A stretch of DNA of 64,000 nt from Acidovorax sp. NO-1 (GCF_000238595.1 NZ_AGTS01000075.1:1-64000), one strand, 5' to 3'; counted from the first letter of the stretch, positions 1 through 9,232 are shown. Numbers and translations are program-made. Notes: generated by a model not told the origin, from the sequence alone.

Positions 1-679
1 GGCTGGCCGGTGCCGGTGCGCGCGAGCCCGGGTGCTGCCAGGGAGGATCGTTGCTGTCGCCAGGGGCGGGCCGGGGCCGCGGAGGTGCAGGGCGGGCAGG
101 GGCGCTGGCCACTGCAGAGGGCGCCGCGGCCACCGCCGGGTCGGGTACCAGCGCAACCGCCGGTTCTGCCGGGGCGGGCCCTGCGGGTTCGGCCGCCTCC
201 GTGATGATGTCTTCATCGGGCGTTCGGGCCACCGTGGGGGCGGTGGCCTCCGCAGGAGCTGCCACCGGCACCGAAGCGGCCGCCGGCGCATCGCGCAGCA
301 GCCACCAGGCCAGCGCGCCCACCAGCGCAACACCGGCCACTGCCACCCCGGCATACAGAGCGGTCGGGCGGCGGGCGGGTAAGGTCTCTTCGAGGTCCTC
401 CACGCTCAGTGGCGCGTCTGGCTGTAGCCCAGCAGATGGCTGTTGCGCTCCGGGTAACACTGCTGGTGCTGGTGCTGGTGCTGGTGCTGGTGCTGGTGCT
501 GGTGCTGGTGCGGCAGCGGGCGGCGGCACGGGCTCCTGAACCGGCGCTTCCACGGCCGCTTCTGCGGGCGCGGGCACTGGCAACGGCAACGGCAACGCGC
601 CCAGCGTGCCTCCGCAGCTCTTGCAATGCCGGGCACCGTCCCGATTGACGGCCGTGCAGGCCGGACAGATCACACTCAT
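1..679 (-). CDS. Partial zinc-ribbon, single-TM protein (N-terminal part only)
   Basis: The gene leaves the window at its left edge, so about 226 N-terminal codons are visible with no stop. The ATG at 679 opens a zinc ribbon with Cys pairs C5/C8 and C19/C22 (CPAC, then CKSC). A Pro/Ala-rich stretch follows, including a pure Ala-Pro repeat at about residues 56-72. One membrane helix (about residues 105-127, ending in AWWLL) comes next, then a low-complexity Ala/Pro-rich region. This is the layout of a cytoplasmic zinc ribbon tethered to the inner membrane with an exported tail. A longer frame starting TTG at 683 is a shadow: only this frame gives the ribbon and the helix. I do not recognise a named family and function is unknown. 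Confidence 0.75.
   Translation of the reverse strand, partial: MSVICPACTAVNRDGARHCKSCGGTLGALPLPLPVPAPAEAAVEAPVQEPVPPPAAAPAPAPAPAPAPAPAPAVLPGAQQPSAGLQPDAPLSVEDLEETLPARRPTALYAGVAVAGVALVGALAWWLLRDAPAAASVPVAAPAEATAPTVARTPDEDIITEAAEPAGPAPAEPAVALVPDPAVAAAPSAVASAPARPAPPRPRPAPGDSNDPPWQHPGSRAPAPAS
461..511. repeat. Hexanucleotide microsatellite (TGCTGG)8
   Basis: Eight perfect copies of TGCTGG plus a partial ninth lie inside the partial zinc-ribbon gene and encode alternating Ala-Pro on the minus strand. Because the unit is 6 bp, gain or loss of copies keeps the reading frame and changes only the linker between ribbon and membrane helix by two residues per copy. Confidence 0.9.
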
Positions 680-1038
680 TCAATCCCCTTGTGGCCCAAG
701 AGCCAGGTCAAAGTCGTTTGGAGTCAGACAAAGAGAAGGCACGCGGCATGGAGCCTGTGCGCACCGGTTCACCGCACCGGGCAGTCCGCGCGGGGCGGGT
801 GGAGTCTATCGACCGAATGTTAGGGATTGGTAACAAGCGCAAGCGTGGCGTGAGCCGTGTTGCCAGCGCACGCAGGTTTCCGGCGCAATGCCGTCCACCC
901 GCAGCGCTGAGGTGCGCAGTGGCCGCCAGCCCCAGACCCATGCTGTAAACGCATAACCCGCAAACACTCCGGCCTTAGACAGCCTGCGGCGGCAGGCATA
1001 AGCTTTGTGGCTTGAACAGATCCCACAAGGAATTTCAC
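680..1038. other. Divergent intergenic region
   Basis: About 360 bp separate the zinc-ribbon gene (minus) from gdhA (plus), so it must hold both promoters. I see a short perfect dyad, GCCTGC-N4-GCAGGC at 982-997, about 40 bp before the gdhA start, but no convincing -35/-10 pair. No credible gene on either strand. Confidence 0.5.
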
Positions 1039-2358
1039 ATGTCTTCATCCACAGGCGCCGCCGGCACCACCCCCGCCAGCGCTGCGCACACCCTGCCGTC
1101 CTACCTTGACGCCACCCACCTCGGCCCCTGGGGCAACTACCTGCAGCAGGTGGACCGTGTCACGCCGTACCTGGGCAATCTGGCCCGCTGGGTGGAGACG
1201 CTCAAGCGCCCCAAGCGCATCCTGATCGTGGACGTACCGATCGAGATGGACAACGGCGCAATCGCGCACTTCGAGGGCTACCGCGTGCAGCACAACCTGA
1301 GCCGTGGGCCCGGCAAGGGCGGTGTGCGTTTTCACCAGGACGTGACGCTGTCGGAAGTGATGGCCCTGTCGGCCTGGATGTCGATCAAGAACGCGGCGGT
1401 GAACGTGCCCTACGGCGGCGCCAAGGGCGGTATCCGCGTCGATCCCAAGAAGCTCTCGATGGGTGAACTGGAGCGCCTCACGCGCCGCTACACCAGCGAG
1501 ATCGGCCTGCTCATCGGCCCCTCCAAAGACATCCCGGCCCCCGACGTGAACACCAACGGCCAGATCATGGCCTGGATGATGGACACCTACTCCATGAACG
1601 TGGGCGCCACCGCCACCGGCGTGGTCACCGGCAAGCCGGTGGACCTGGGCGGCTCGCTGGGGCGCGTGGAGGCCACGGGCCGAGGGGTGTACACCGTGGG
1701 TGTGGAAGCCGCCAAGTTGACCGGCCTGCCCATTGAAGGCGCGCGCATCGCCGTGCAAGGCTTTGGCAACGTGGGCGGTACTGCGGGCAAGCTGTTTGCC
1801 GATGCAGGCGCCAGGGTGGTGGCCGTGCAGGACCACACCGGCACCATCATCAACAAGAACGGCCTGGACGTTGCCGCCCTGCTGGACCACGTGAAGCAAC
1901 GCGGGGGCGTGGGCGGCTTTGCCGGCGCAGAGGCGCTGGCCAATGAAGACTTCTGGGCGGTGGACTGCGAGATCCTGATCCCTGCCGCGCTGGAAGGCCA
2001 GATCACCAAGGACAACGCGGGCAAGATCAAGGCCAGGATGGTGATCGAAGGCGCCAACGGCCCCACCACCACCGAGGCCGACGACATCCTGCACGACAAG
2101 GGCGTGCTCGTGCTGCCCGACGTGATCGCCAACGCCGGCGGCGTGACGGTGAGCTACTTCGAATGGGTGCAGGATTTCTCCAGCTTCTTCTGGAGCGAGG
2201 ACGAGATCAACGCCCGCCTGGTGCGCATCATGCAGGAGGCTTTCGCAGGCGTATGGAATGTGGCGCAGGAGCACAAGGTGAGCCTGCGCACGGCCACCTT
2301 CATCGTGGCCTGCCAGCGCATCCTGCATGCGCGCGAAATGCGCGGGCTGTATCCCTGA
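1039..2358 (+). CDS. gdhA: Glutamate dehydrogenase (Glu/Leu/Phe/Val dehydrogenase family)
   Basis: Cytosolic enzyme interconverting glutamate and 2-oxoglutarate plus ammonia, about 439 residues, normal for the hexameric small-subunit class. The dimerisation domain carries the catalytic-lysine motif PYGGAKGG near residue 125, preceded by the substrate-site run [10 protein letters not shown]. The Rossmann domain has GFGNVGG near residue 240. The ATG at 1039 is chosen because AAGGA lies about 8 bp upstream; an in-frame TTG at 1012 adds residues with no family counterpart. A palindromic 3' element begins immediately after the stop. Cofactor preference (NAD or NADP) cannot be read safely from the sequence. 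Confidence 0.95.
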   Translation: MSSSTGAAGTTPASAAHTLPSYLDATHLGPWGNYLQQVDRVTPYLGNLARWVETLKRPKRILIVDVPIEMDNGAIAHFEGYRVQHNLSRGPGKGGVRFHQDVTLSEVMALSAWMSIKNAAVNVPYGGAKGGIRVDPKKLSMGELERLTRRYTSEIGLLIGPSKDIPAPDVNTNGQIMAWMMDTYSMNVGATATGVVTGKPVDLGGSLGRVEATGRGVYTVGVEAAKLTGLPIEGARIAVQGFGNVGGTAGKLFADAGARVVAVQDHTGTIINKNGLDVAALLDHVKQRGGVGGFAGAEALANEDFWAVDCEILIPAALEGQITKDNAGKIKARMVIEGANGPTTTEADDILHDKGVLVLPDVIANAGGVTVSYFEWVQDFSSFFWSEDEINARLVRIMQEAFAGVWNVAQEHKVSLRTATFIVACQRILHAREMRGLYP

Positions 2359-2416
2359 CCCCCTGAGCGGCTGCGCCGCTTCCCCCGGAGGGGGACGCAC
2401 CCGGTGGCCTGGCAGA
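2359..2416 (+). repeat. 3'-flanking double-hairpin repeat, copy 1 (CCCCCTGAG type)
   Basis: Starts directly after the gdhA stop. Two small hairpins in a row: GAGCGGC/GCCGCTT and CCCCC-GGA-GGGGG, followed by GACGC. The same arrangement occurs in reverse at 6528-6602, directly after metH. Both sit just downstream of a gene in the direction of its transcription, so they may act as 3'-end structures of the mRNA. Confidence 0.7.
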
Positions 2417-2481
2417 GCCAGTTCCACGGGTGCGCTGGTTTTGGCGACGCTCCCTTTGCGTTGTCAGCGCCACACAAACCG

Positions 2482-2538
2482 CTCACGCTGAGCTTGTCGA
2501 AGCGCCGCGCAAGGCTTCGACGGGCTCAGCCCGAACGG
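2482..2538. repeat. Inverted repeat, CTGAGCTTGTCGAAG type
   Basis: Arms at 2487-2503 and 2514-2530 (GCTGAGCTTGTCGAAGC against GCTTCGACGGGCTCAGC, two mismatches) with a 10 bp loop. This is the look of a dispersed beta/gamma-proteobacterial palindromic repeat. A single copy in this window. Confidence 0.7.
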
Positions 2539-2587
2539 TAGGGATATGCATCAGGAGGGGTCTATCACCTCATTCAGGCAGACAGGA

Positions 2588-2638
2588 CCACAAACCACCG
2601 CCAGCCGCCGCGATCCGGCCCTGGCGGTTTTTTGTGGG
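2588..2638. terminator. Probable bidirectional terminator between gdhA and the 2659-3792 gene
   Basis: ACCGCCAG at 2597-2604 pairs with CTGGCGGT at 2621-2628, followed by six T. The symmetry extends outward (CCACAAA against TTTGTGG), so an A-rich left arm gives a weaker U-tract for the minus-strand gene. It lies between convergent genes, as expected. Confidence 0.7.
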
Positions 2639-2658
2639 CACGGTTGTTTGTTGCGTGG

Positions 2659-3792
2659 TCAGGCCGGCAGCGCCGGCCCCACCGGCTCGGGCGGCAGAAC
2701 CCCGCGCATCGCCAGGCAGAACGGCTGCACGCACGCAGCCCGCGCGGCGTAAGGGCAGCCCACCGTATCGCACAGGCCCGACGCACCATTGCGCGCACGC
2801 TCGTCCTCGCGCGGCACCTGGCCGCTGGCTTGCAGCACGGCCATCTGCGTCCAGGGGTCCAGCCGGCCTGTGGTCGCCTGCTGCAGCATCTCGCGGCCGT
2901 ACACGGCGGCAGCGAGTTGCGGTTGGAGATCCATGACCAGCAGCGCGCTGGTGCGCGGCGCAGCCGCCTCCATGCCCTGCAGCACCAGGGCCATCACTCC
3001 GGATTGCAGCGCCTGCCCGCCACCGGCAAAGGGCACCTGCAACGCACCCGCGGCGCTGGTCTGCGCCCCTGCCCCCAACCCTGCAGTCTGCGCCTGCTGC
3101 GCAGCGAGCCACGGGACCGGTGCGCGCAAGGTGAGCGCCATGCCACGTGGCCCCTCGGGCGTCAACACCACGCCCTGGCGCACCAGCCAGGTCTGCAGCG
3201 GCGGCTGATCGGCATCCAGCGCGCCACTCTCCAGCGCCTGGGCCATGCCGATGGGCCAGGGCTGCGCAGCCACCACGCGCTGCGGAACACCTGCCTGCGC
3301 CGTCACCTGCGCCACCAGCGCGCTGACCAGACGCAGCAGCGGTGCGCCCAGCCCTGACGTGGGCCAGGCCGCACCGCGCAGCGCCGACGCACCCGACGTG
3401 GTGGCCGAACCTGAAGGCTGCGACGCGGCTTGAGCACCGCTGGGCAGCGCCGGAGGTGCCGCCCGCAACGCGCCATCACCCCGCGCGCCCTGCAAACCGC
3501 TATTGGCTGCGCCGCCACCCCGTGGGTCAAACCCCGCAGCCAACTGCTCGCGCGCCTGCGGTGAAATGCTTGCCTTGTCGGCCGGTGTGGGCAGCGGCCC
3601 GGCGGGCGGACTGGGGGATGCGACCGAAGGCGGCGGAGCGCTGGGGTCGGCCCCCGAAAGCGGAGCGGGCGCTGCGACAGGCCCGGGTTTATCCGGCCCC
3701 AGCAAAGCAGACTGCCGCTGCAACGCCGCTTCTGCCAGGAACTGGGCTACGGGCGGCAGTGCGCTGCGGGACAGGTCGATGGGGATGGCCAT
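2659..3792 (-). CDS. Uncharacterised Ala/Pro/Gln-rich protein with Cys-containing C-terminus
   Basis: A 377-residue protein starting with ATG at 3792 (MAIPIDLSRS). The first 150 residues are low-complexity Ala/Pro/Ser-rich. The middle has a more regular segment (VVLTPEGPRGMALTLRAPVP, then a stretch ending LLVMDLQPQLAAAVYGRE) that reads as a folded beta-rich domain. The final 50 residues hold four cysteines, with the pattern GLCDTVGCPYAARAACVQPFC. The long disordered N-terminus followed by a compact domain recalls FliK-like hook-length or needle-length proteins, but no flagellar gene is nearby and I do not assign it. Coding use fits the neighbours, and opposite-strand frames look like shadows. 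Confidence 0.6.
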   Translation of the reverse strand: MAIPIDLSRSALPPVAQFLAEAALQRQSALLGPDKPGPVAAPAPLSGADPSAPPPSVASPSPPAGPLPTPADKASISPQAREQLAAGFDPRGGGAANSGLQGARGDGALRAAPPALPSGAQAASQPSGSATTSGASALRGAAWPTSGLGAPLLRLVSALVAQVTAQAGVPQRVVAAQPWPIGMAQALESGALDADQPPLQTWLVRQGVVLTPEGPRGMALTLRAPVPWLAAQQAQTAGLGAGAQTSAAGALQVPFAGGGQALQSGVMALVLQGMEAAAPRTSALLVMDLQPQLAAAVYGREMLQQATTGRLDPWTQMAVLQASGQVPREDERARNGASGLCDTVGCPYAARAACVQPFCLAMRGVLPPEPVGPALPA

Positions 3793-3840
3793 GCGGGATT
3801 CTGAAGCGAATCCACAGTAGTGAACAGCCCGCGCAAGGCA

Positions 3841-3908
3841 ATGCTGAAAAAGTCGCTCGCGCGCCGCGCATCGCTGCTTTGTGCAGTCCGCGGCGACTCA
3901 TTCAGCAT
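3841..3908. repeat. Intergenic long-arm dyad
   Basis: ATGCTGAA-AA-AGTCGC at 3841-3856 is mirrored by GCGACT-CA-TTCAGCAT at 3893-3908, with only the two-base bulges unpaired and a GC-rich 36 bp loop. It sits between the start of the 2659-3792 gene and the 3' end of trhP, both on the minus strand. It could be an mRNA 3' structure of trhP or a mobile palindromic element. No second copy was found here. Confidence 0.55.
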
Positions 3909-3912
3909 CGCC

Positions 3913-5355
3913 TCAGGCCAGCATCGCAGCCTCAGTCTTTCCTGCTCCGGGCTGCGACTCCACCACCCGCGCCAGCAGGGCCCCGCTGTAGCGCGCAGGC
4001 AGCGCAATCCACACACGCACGGGGCTGCCCTGGGCCACGTTCACCGGCTGGCCTTCCACATTGCGCATCTCCTGCAAGCGCACCGTGATGTTGCCGCTCG
4101 GGTGGACCACTTCAATGAGGTCGCCCACCGCAAAGTGGTTCTTCGTCTCCACCTGCACCCAGTCTCCTGACAGCCCCACATCGGCAATGCCTTCGGCACC
4201 CAGTACCTCGCCCACATACTGGCTGCGCTGCGTTGCTGAGTGCCCGTTGATGTAGTTCTGGTAATCGTTGCTCGGGCGGCGCTCCAGCAGGCCGCCGGTG
4301 TAGCCGCGGTTCGACAGGCCTTCCAATTCGATGAGCAGCTCGGGGTTGAACGGCCGCCCGGCCACGGCGTCGTCGATGGCGCGGCGGTAGACCTGGGCGG
4401 TGCGGGCCACGTAGTACAGGCTCTTGGTGCGGCCTTCGATCTTGAGCGAGTCGACGCCGATCTGCGTGAGGCGGGCCACGTGCTCCACCGCGCGCAGGTC
4501 CTTGCTGTTCATGATGTACGTGCCGTGCTCGTCTTCCATGATGGGCATCATCTGCCCCGGGCGGCCGGCCTCTTCGATCAGGTAGACCTTGTCGGCCTTG
4601 GGGTGGCGCTCGCCGTTGCCGGTGGTGGAGGCAAAGGCCTGCTCGGCCTTTTGCTGCGCGGCCTCGAAATTGAAGTCGCCTTCCATCTTCTGGGCAATGG
4701 CTTCGCCCGTGGTGGGGTCGATGTCGGCGTCGTGCGTGGCGTAGTTCCAGCGGCAGGCGTTGGTGCAAGTGCCCTGGTTGGGGTCGCGGTGATTGAAGTA
4801 GCCGCTGAGCAGGCACCGGCCCGAGTACGCAATGCACAGCGCGCCGTGCACGAACACTTCCAGCTCCATGTCGGGGCATTCCTGGCGGATTTTCTCGATC
4901 TCGTCCAGGCTGAGTTCGCGCGAGAGGATGATGCGCTCCACACCCATCTTCTGCCAGAACTTCACCGCCGCCCAGTTGGTGGTGTTGGCCTGCACCGAGA
5001 GGTGGATCACCTGCTCGGGCCACTTCTCCTTGACCATCATGATCAGGCCCGCGTCGGCCATGATGAGGGCGTCCGGCTTGCAGTCGATCACGGGCTCGAT
5101 GTCGCGCAGGTAGGTGCGGATCTTGTCGTTGTGGGCGATGAGGTTGCTGGTCACAAAGAACTTCTTGCCGCGCGCGTGGCCCTCGTCGATGCCTTGCTTG
5201 ATCTGCTCCAGCTTGAACTCGTTGTTGCGTGCGCGTAAGGAGTAGCGTGGCTGGCCGGCGTACACCGCGTCGGCACCGAAGTCGTAGGCGGCGCGCATCT
5301 TGTCGAGCGAGCCGGCGGGCAGGAGCAGTTCGGGGGCTTTGATGGGGGTGGTCAT
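3913..5355 (-). CDS. trhP: tRNA 5-hydroxyuridine modification protein TrhP (peptidase U32 family, YegQ)
   Basis: 480 residues. The family is needed for prephenate-dependent 5-hydroxylation of uridine 34 in tRNA. The N-terminus ELLLPAGSLDKMRAAYDFGADAV and VYAGQPRYSLR are diagnostic of YegQ. The U32 signature ELEVFVHGALC falls near residue 170, followed by the conserved cysteines in AYSGRC and CTNACRW that are expected to hold an iron-sulfur centre. The ATG at 5355 matches family length; a TTG 12 bp upstream would only add four residues. It is followed 35 bp upstream on the same strand by ttcA, another anticodon-loop tRNA modification gene, so the two may form one transcription unit. Confidence 0.93.
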   Translation of the reverse strand: MTTPIKAPELLLPAGSLDKMRAAYDFGADAVYAGQPRYSLRARNNEFKLEQIKQGIDEGHARGKKFFVTSNLIAHNDKIRTYLRDIEPVIDCKPDALIMADAGLIMMVKEKWPEQVIHLSVQANTTNWAAVKFWQKMGVERIILSRELSLDEIEKIRQECPDMELEVFVHGALCIAYSGRCLLSGYFNHRDPNQGTCTNACRWNYATHDADIDPTTGEAIAQKMEGDFNFEAAQQKAEQAFASTTGNGERHPKADKVYLIEEAGRPGQMMPIMEDEHGTYIMNSKDLRAVEHVARLTQIGVDSLKIEGRTKSLYYVARTAQVYRRAIDDAVAGRPFNPELLIELEGLSNRGYTGGLLERRPSNDYQNYINGHSATQRSQYVGEVLGAEGIADVGLSGDWVQVETKNHFAVGDLIEVVHPSGNITVRLQEMRNVEGQPVNVAQGSPVRVWIALPARYSGALLARVVESQPGAGKTEAAMLA

Positions 5356-5389
5356 GGGGTGGCCCAATCTAGAAATCGTCGGTGTCAGG

Positions 5390-6325
5390 TCAGCGCGGCA
5401 TCAGCGGCAGGCCCGCGAGCATGCCCACGGCCTGCGCAGGCAGTTCTTCGGCGTCAAAGGCCTTGTCGCCATCGGCATCCTGCACGCCGTTGGGCACCAG
5501 GCCCTTGAAGTCGAACTGGCGCGGGTCCATGAAGTGCGAGGGCACCAGGTTGCGCAGCGCCACGGCCATGTTCTCGATGCGGCCGGGGTACAGCTGCTGC
5601 CAGTCGCGCAGCATCTGGCCGATCTGCTTGCGCTGCAGGTTCTCCTGGCTGCCGCACAGCGTGCAGGGGATGATGGGGAAGTTGCGGTGCTCGGCCCAGC
5701 GGGTGAGGTCGTCTTCGGCCACGTAGGCCAGGGGGCGGATGATGAGGTGGTCGCCGCGGTCGCTCTGCACCTTGGGCGGCATGCCCTTGAGCTTGCCGCC
5801 AAAGAACATGTTCAAGAAGAAGGTCTGCAGCATGTCGTCGCGGTGGTGGCCGAGCGCAATTTTGGTGCAGCCCAGCTCGTCCGCCACGCGGTACAGGATG
5901 CCCCGGCGCAGGCGGCTGCACAGGCTGCACATGGTCTTGCCTTCGGGGATGTGCTCCTTAACGACGCTGTAGGTATCCTGCGTTTCGATGTGGAAAGGCA
6001 CGCCGACCTGGGTCAAATACTCGGGCAGCACATGGGCCGGAAAGCCCGGCTGCTTCTGGTCCAGGTTGACGGCGATCAGCTCGAACTTGTGGCCGTTGCG
6101 CTGCTGCAGCATCCGCAGCACGTCCAGCATGGCGTAGCTGTCCTTACCGCCAGACACGCACACCATCACCTTGTCGCCGTCTTCGATCAGGCCGAAATCC
6201 GTGATGGCTTGGGCGACCTGGCGAACCAGGCGCTTTTCAAGCTTGAGCGCGGCGTGGGCGGCGGCTTTTTGAGCAGCATCGTCGGCAGGTGCCGTGTCGG
6301 CGGGCAAGATAGCGTTGTCGATCAT
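5390..6325 (-). CDS. ttcA: tRNA 2-thiocytidine(32) synthetase TtcA
   Basis: 311 residues. Makes 2-thiocytidine at position 32 of certain tRNAs using ATP and an iron-sulfur cluster. The PP-loop ATP site CVSGGKDSY lies near residues 57-65. The cluster-binding pair CSLC near residue 133 and the later CTLCGSQ are both intact, as is the GHHRDD motif. N- and C-terminal extensions of 30-40 acidic or Ala-rich residues are common in Burkholderiales homologues. ATG at 6325. It lies upstream of trhP on the same strand. A palindromic repeat stands between it and metH. Confidence 0.95.
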   Translation of the reverse strand: MIDNAILPADTAPADDAAQKAAAHAALKLEKRLVRQVAQAITDFGLIEDGDKVMVCVSGGKDSYAMLDVLRMLQQRNGHKFELIAVNLDQKQPGFPAHVLPEYLTQVGVPFHIETQDTYSVVKEHIPEGKTMCSLCSRLRRGILYRVADELGCTKIALGHHRDDMLQTFFLNMFFGGKLKGMPPKVQSDRGDHLIIRPLAYVAEDDLTRWAEHRNFPIIPCTLCGSQENLQRKQIGQMLRDWQQLYPGRIENMAVALRNLVPSHFMDPRQFDFKGLVPNGVQDADGDKAFDAEELPAQAVGMLAGLPLMPR

Positions 6326-6375
6326 GGTGGGCTGCCTGGAACGGCACTGCGTTGCCGCACTTCAGAGCGGCAACA

Positions 6376-6433
6376 ATTGCTACTAATTAGATAGCACCTG
6401 GCGCTTGACCATCAAGCGCCAGGTGCCAATTTT
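6376..6433 (+). repeat. TAGCTA/GCGCTTG palindromic repeat, copy R1
   Basis: Best-preserved copy of the family. Core arms are 14 bp and perfect, CACCTGGCGCTTGA at 6395-6408 against TCAAGCGCCAGGTG at 6412-6425 with a 3-nt loop. A left TTGCTA...ATAGC segment and a right CCAATTTT tail complete it. Located between the ttcA start and the metH 3' end. Confidence 0.85.
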
Positions 6434-6527
6434 CCTACAAACCGTTCATTCAGCGCGAATCTCTCACCCTTGGGTGGGCGTTGCAAAACCTGCAGCGCGC
6501 GAAACCGGCGCGGCCCAGACCAAAGGC

Positions 6528-6602
6528 CGCCGCGCAAGGGCCGCCCCGCCGCGCTGGCGGCGTCCCCCTTGGGGGAAGGCGCCGCAGGCGACTCAGGGGG
6601 GC
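6528..6602 (-). repeat. 3'-flanking double-hairpin repeat, copy 2
   Basis: Reverse-strand counterpart of 2359-2416. On the minus strand it reads CCCCCTGAG, a CGCC/GGCG hairpin, CCCCC-AA-GGGGG and GACGC. It begins a few bases after the metH stop, in the direction of metH transcription. Confidence 0.7.
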
Positions 6603-6609
6603 AGCTACT

Positions 6610-7674
6610 CTAGGCTTCTGCTGGGTAGAACATCTTGCGGGTGGGCACGTTCTCGACTGCCTTGGCGATGGCGCCAATATGGTCTGGCGTGGTGCCACAG
6701 CAGCCGCCCAGAATATTGACCAGCCCCTCGGCCGCGAACTCGTGCACCAGGCGGCTGGTGATCTCGGGGGTTTCGTCAAAGCCGGTGTCGCTCATCGGGT
6801 TGGGCAGGCCGGCGTTGGGGTAGCAGCTGATGAAGGTGTCCTCGGCCACCCGGTTCAGTTCCTGGATGTAGGGGCGCATCAGCGTGGCGCCCAGCGCGCA
6901 GTTCAGGCCGATGGCCAGCGGGCGCGAGTGGCGCACGCTGTGCCAGAAGGCGGTGACGGTCTGGCCGGAGAGGATGCGGCCCGATGCGTCGGTCACGGTG
7001 CCGCTGATGATCAGCGGCAGGCGCTCGCCGCTCTTGTCAAAGAACTCGTCAATCGCGAACAGCGCGGCCTTGGCGTTCAGGGTGTCGAAGATGGTCTCGA
7101 CCAGCAGCACGTCGGCGCCGCCCTCGACCAGCGCTTCGGTCTGCTCGTAGTACGCGGCGCGCAGCTGCTCAAAATCCACATTGCGCGCGCCGGGGTCGTT
7201 CACGTCGGGGCTGATACTGGCCGTCTTGGGCGTGGGGCCGAGGGCGCCTGCGACAAAGCGGGGCTTGTCGGGCGTGCTGTACTTGTCACAGGCGGCGCGG
7301 GCCAGCTGGGCAGATTTCAAATTCATCTCGCGCGCCAGGTGGGCCATCTTGTAGTCCTCCTGCGCGATGGTGGTCGCGCCGAAGGTGTTGGTCTCGATCA
7401 GGTCGGCGCCTGCGGCCAGGTAGCGCTCGTGGATGTCGCGGATCACATCGGGCCGGGTGATGCTGAGCAGCTCGTTGTTGCCCTTCACGTCACGCGGGAA
7501 GTCCTTGAACCGGTCACCTGCCCCATCCGGGCCGTTGTAGCCCTCGCCCCGGTACTGCGCCTCGCCCAGCTTGAAGCGCTGGATCATGGTGCCCATGGCG
7601 CCGTCGAGGATGACGATGCGTTGGGCGAGGATGTCGGGCAGTTGCGCGGCGCGCGTGTAGTGAAGGGCTTGCAT
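6610..7674 (-). CDS. metH: Methionine synthase, homocysteine-binding half (split MetH)
   Basis: 354 residues covering only the N-terminal homocysteine S-methyltransferase barrel of cobalamin-dependent methionine synthase. Zinc ligands are visible: C in GLNCALGA and the pair in [10 protein letters not shown]. The start [11 protein letters not shown] and the ETNTFGAT motif are typical. Full-length MetH is about 1,200 residues; the folate, B12-binding and reactivation domains are absent here and no second half flanks it. Split MetH is known in Burkholderiales and related groups, so the partner is expected elsewhere in the genome. ATG at 7674. Confidence 0.92.
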   Translation of the reverse strand: MQALHYTRAAQLPDILAQRIVILDGAMGTMIQRFKLGEAQYRGEGYNGPDGAGDRFKDFPRDVKGNNELLSITRPDVIRDIHERYLAAGADLIETNTFGATTIAQEDYKMAHLAREMNLKSAQLARAACDKYSTPDKPRFVAGALGPTPKTASISPDVNDPGARNVDFEQLRAAYYEQTEALVEGGADVLLVETIFDTLNAKAALFAIDEFFDKSGERLPLIISGTVTDASGRILSGQTVTAFWHSVRHSRPLAIGLNCALGATLMRPYIQELNRVAEDTFISCYPNAGLPNPMSDTGFDETPEITSRLVHEFAAEGLVNILGGCCGTTPDHIGAIAKAVENVPTRKMFYPAEA

Positions 7675-7720
7675 AGGGCGCTATTGTAGAAAGCCGGGCT
7701 AAACGGCTTTCTACCCTGGA

Positions 7721-8979
7721 CTAATTTGCCTTCATGTGTGCGAACAAGGAATGCGCCGCCCGCAGAGCTTCTTGGCGCACGGATTCATCCGCCGTGGGGA
7801 GTTCGATGCCATCCACCCCGTCTACGAACATGGGGCCACCCACATCGTCGTCGTAGCTGGAGCCATCCTCGTGAATAGCCCGGTAGTCGCCTTGGGTGAG
7901 ATCCTTACCCAGCAACTTGGCGTAGTGAAACCAGGTCCATACCTTGAGCGGATCGTCCGCGTGCCACGATTCCATCAGCTCGCGCATGGCCCGCATGTCG
8001 CCACGCTCGGCCGCCAATGCCAACCAGGCAGGCGTCCATTCATAGCGGCCTACGCGCTGCGCGAGTTCGGCGATCCACAAAGGGTCGGCACGAACCTGCG
8101 GCGCCTGCAGATCAAAGAAGCTGTCGTCGCCATAACGGTCCGCCAGCAACAGCAACGCATCGTGCTGGCCCAATGCGGCTGCGGCGTTGAAGTGGTCGCG
8201 GGCAGAGCTGCTGCGCGCGGCCCGCTCGCGCGACGCCGCAGCGCGACGCTGGACGCGCTCTGCATAGCCTCGGCCCATTCCAACTCGACGCCTGTCAGCA
8301 CCTCGCCCTTTTGCTGGCGTTCGTACCAATACAAGCCAGCCCGCGAATCGGGCACGTCGTCCATGTCTTCATCATCCTCATCGTCGTCTCCGTCCTGATG
8401 CCCCGCGTCCACGCGGGCTCCGCGCTCGATCAGAAGACCCAGCGCCAAGTGGGCGCGCCCCTCGCCCTGCTCAGCTGCCTTTTGCAAGGCTTGGCACACG
8501 AAGGGGCTATTTAGGCGCAAGGGTTCCGGATCTTCTGGCCAGGCGTGGGGGTCGTTGTCCAGCGCTGCTTCCAGTGCCTCGTAGTACGCATCGTCGCGCG
8601 GCGTTTCGCGGTACAACTCTTGGCTGCCAGAAAGCAGGACCTCGAGGATGTCTTCCCATGGCACCAGGCCCAGCGCATGCGCTGGCATGTCCGCGCACAG
8701 GGCCTGTGCCAATGGTCCGCTGCGCTCACGGGCCATGCCCAGCGCCTCGGCCCGCGCCGCGCAAGGCCCGGGATGCAAAGTGCCGTAGTGCGCCAACAGC
8801 GGCTGTGATGGCAGGGGGCACAGCAGGCCATGGGCCTTCAGCGCGGCATGGGAGCCGAGCCCCAGCGCAGCGGCCATCAGTTCATAGACGTGAGACCGCT
8901 TGACGTTGGCACGGTCGGCGCCTGCAATCGTTTGTAGGTGGGTTTGCGCCTGACGCGCAAACGAAGCGATGTTGTTCAT
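7721..8979 (-). pseudogene. Sel1/TPR-like hypothetical protein gene, apparently frameshifted
   Basis: Two overlapping minus-strand frames together read as one protein of about 418 residues. The first (ATG at 8979) begins MNNIASFARQ and includes RSHVYELMAAALG, then an Asp-run around DGDDDEDDEDMDD and Sel1-like helices (HLALGLLIERGA, GLYWYERQQKGE). It stays sensible to about EWAEA. The second frame then carries on with YAERVQRR, DHFNAAAALGQHDALLLLADRYG and ends LFAHMKAN. The switch falls at 8264-8271, where GAGGCTAT would restore the frame if it read GAGGCCTAT, implying one lost base. A sequencing error is equally possible. Sel1-like repeats mediate protein contacts; no specific role is assigned. 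Confidence 0.6.
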
Positions 8980-9195
8980 GTGAAACCTTTCTTCAGCGAG
9001 CGCGCAACGCCGGGAAAGTGCACACGTTTAAGCCACGGCAGCGCACTCTGTGAATAGAGGCCGCATGAAATCAATGAAGAGGAAGAAGAGAGAGCCTTTT
9101 TTGCTCGTGTGCAAGCAGGGTGGGCACCGTGCGGAATTGTAAGCCGGTGATTGGCAAGGCCCTCTTGATTTGACAGCATCACGCCACCCAATCAT

Positions 9196-9210
9196 ACTAG
9201 TCAGTCTAGT
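9196..9210. promoter_or_regulatory. Candidate toxin-antitoxin operator
   Basis: ACTAG-TCAGT-CTAGT is a perfect 5 bp inverted repeat 22 bp before the antitoxin start, in an AT-rich island. Phd-type antitoxins usually repress their own operon through such short palindromes; the assignment is by position. Confidence 0.5.
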
Positions 9211-9232
9211 CAGATCAATAAAAGGAGCCTTT

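Noticed and set aside
461-511. Tandem repeat as a possible CRISPR
   Set aside because: Units of 6 bp with no spacers; a coding microsatellite.
3747-4016. 89-residue minus-strand frame across the 3841-3908 dyad
   Set aside because: It overlaps the ends of two genes and has no independent start signal; the dyad explains the structure.
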